In this document: positions 63,167-64,000 of the stretch, in pieces
How positions within the stretch are numbered: the stretch's first letter is position 1
How the letters are laid out: the number at the start of each line of letters is the position of its first letter
From: Galeruca laticollis
Taxonomy: Eukaryota; Arthropoda; Insecta; Coleoptera; Chrysomelidae
NCBI GenBank assembly: GCA_963921935.1
Contig: OY998178.1
Location: 53,412,951 to 53,476,950 of the forward strand
Reading direction: 5' to 3'
DNA: 64,000 nt
Made by a program: the position numbers and the translations under genes
The notes under the pieces: generated by a model
Database searches by the model: none
What the model saw: the letters and a program-made list of their open reading frames with translations, nothing else
What the model was told of the DNA's origin: nothing

Positions 63167-63700
63167 GGTAGGGACAGAAGGAAAGCGGTTGACCGCTTAC
63201 CGGTTATCGGCGCTGATCGGCGCCTGAATTTACTCATGGTTGATAGACGTAAACGCACAAAGACAAAACAGGCTCAAACGTCTCGGCGCGTGTAGCAAGC
63301 TGTAGAGGTAGTTTACCGGAATGAGTATTTAATTATAAGCAAGCCGGTGATGGATGCGGAAGCATAAATTTCTGCTGTTTTTAAACAAATCCCTTACGGT
63401 TGTTACAAATCCCTCTCCAGGTAAAATAGGTTGCTTATGCCAGGTGCCCCATGTTTTCATAAACGTATATTGAATTTTATCTAAAAGGTAGCTAAATGTT
63501 TCTAGATTCAGTCGCATATACCAATAAAAACGATCTGGATACTCTTTTATTTCTTTAAACATCTTATGATATTCTCCAAATTGTTTTCTATTTTGTATAA
63601 TAGGACTTTTTAATTTTAAAAAGGGATTGTTTAACAAGATTTCTTCATCCGATGAAGAAGACATTTTTGCAATATATTTTCTAAAATTGTTAGGCTCACT
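63167..63700 (-). mobile_element. PIF/Harbinger element fragment
   Basis: A transposase N-terminal frame (63329-63664) sits in sequence that begins right after the TTA at 63164. The first bases (GGGTAGGGACAGAAGGAAAG) may be its tip, sharing the TTA with the neighbouring transposon. The other end is not in the window or is not recognised. The C-terminal two thirds of the transposase, including all catalytic residues, are missing. Confidence 0.55.
63329..63664 (-). pseudogene. Harbinger transposase N-terminal part
   Basis: 111 codons: an acidic start (MSSSSDEEILLNNPF), then FGEYHKMFKEIKEYPDRFYW and YMRLNLETFSYLLDKIQYTF, then PILPGEGFVTTVRDLF. The segment G-E-Y-H-x-L/M-F...R-F...Y-x-R-M/L...F..L L is typical of PIF/Harbinger transposases just before the DDE domain. 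It then runs out of family sequence. The catalytic part is absent. Confidence 0.7.
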
Positions 63701-64000
63701 ATATAATTGTTCTCCTTTATTCAGTAAACTGTTAGTTCGTAACGTTCTTAGAAAGCTAGTTTAGAAATATTTTTAAAAAATACACGTTATAAATGAATTC
63801 GTTTTAGCAATAAGGCGTTTAAAATTTCTGGAAAATAACTAACTGAAACAAGTTTGTGTATATTACTATAACATGCTTTCACAAAGCAAGTCGGTTAATT
63901 TCTTTTGGTTTTTTATTAGGTCGACAGGTATCTATGAAATGATTTATGAAATTATTTATTCCCACCCGAGTGATACATACAGCAGTCATTTTATTTCAAA
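63701..64000. other. No gene recognised
   Basis: AT-rich end of window. It may be the 5' side of the Harbinger fragment. Confidence 0.4.

Noticed and set aside
1..64000. CRISPR arrays, riboswitches, bacterial promoters or operons
   Set aside because: The sequence is clearly eukaryotic (introns, retroelements, piggyBac). The tandem repeats found are satellites, microsatellites and element repeats without spacer structure.

Overview
The window looks like AT-rich nuclear DNA from an insect with a large, repeat-laden genome. The evidence is the set of element families (errantivirus-like and other Gypsy elements, Penelope-like elements with GIY-YIG nucleases, R1-, I- and Jockey-like non-LTR elements, piggyBac, hAT, Harbinger, Tc1/mariner), long (TA)n tracts, and spliced reading frames. 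A beetle or another large-genome insect would fit, but the order cannot be fixed from this sequence. There is no bacterial-style operon structure and no rRNA, tRNA or CRISPR array that I can support. Only one probable host exon is convincing: a BTB/POZ-domain exon on the + strand at 57.04-57.25 kb.

Layout. 0-1.1 kb: a ~172-bp tandem satellite. 1.3-3.5 kb: a minus-strand non-LTR element with a restriction-like endonuclease, carrying a hairpin insertion. 5.5-10.6 kb: an LTR-to-LTR errantivirus-like element with gag, part of pol and a broken env. 12.2-12.5 kb: a Penelope-like terminus beside (TA)n. 14.5-17.2 kb: a decayed Jockey-like element. 17.2-18.2 and 24.5-24.9 kb: a second errantivirus-like gag/protease fragment split by a 6.3-kb Gypsy element (copy A). 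25.3-26.4 kb: a Penelope-like element. 26.4-27.6 kb: a hAT (DUF4371-type) fragment with a hAT-like MITE inside. 27.6-28.3 kb: an RTE-type fragment. 29.7-33.1 kb: a mariner fragment, then a hAT C-terminus cut by an apparently intact piggyBac. 33.1-36.6 kb: an R1-like element joined to a Gypsy gag-pol. 36.6-39.4 kb: Gypsy copy C. 39.4-41.4 kb: another non-LTR fragment. 42.6-48.7 kb: a Penelope-like copy split by a composite LTR element. 49.4-52.1 kb: a hAT transposase. 52.5-52.7 kb: a hairpin element. 53.35-57.03 kb: a triple nest of retroelements in an intron. 57.04 kb on: the BTB exon and its next intron, which holds a TTA-flanked DNA transposon with a solo LTR and Gypsy copy B inside, and then a Harbinger transposase fragment.

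The most unusual items follow. (1) A Gypsy family present three times (A 18217-24525, B 59003-63044, C 36625-39395). Its Gag starts with a SAP domain, and its Pol carries a TARG1/OARD1-type macro domain and a CCCH zinc finger after the integrase. B and C share one internal deletion that removes protease, RT and RNase H, which suggests a spread non-autonomous lineage. (2) An LTR element whose single long Gag frame ends in a LINE-ORF1-like domain, with a separate small transmembrane ORF and a 55-bp repeat that triplicates the LTR-end/primer-binding-site junction. (3) Short foldback elements made of inverted Penelope-like tails with 10-12 bp target duplications. The tails contain hammerhead-ribozyme-like cores. 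(4) A piggyBac with a complete transposase frame, a 206-bp intron, terminal repeats, a TTAA duplication and repeated subterminal palindromes.

Insertion order can be read in several places because target duplications and interrupted reading frames survive. Most elements are broken by stops, frameshifts or deletions. The exceptions are the piggyBac and, over shorter spans, the Gag-ORF1 frame and the I-like RNase H frame. All family calls come from reading translated motifs. No database search was run.
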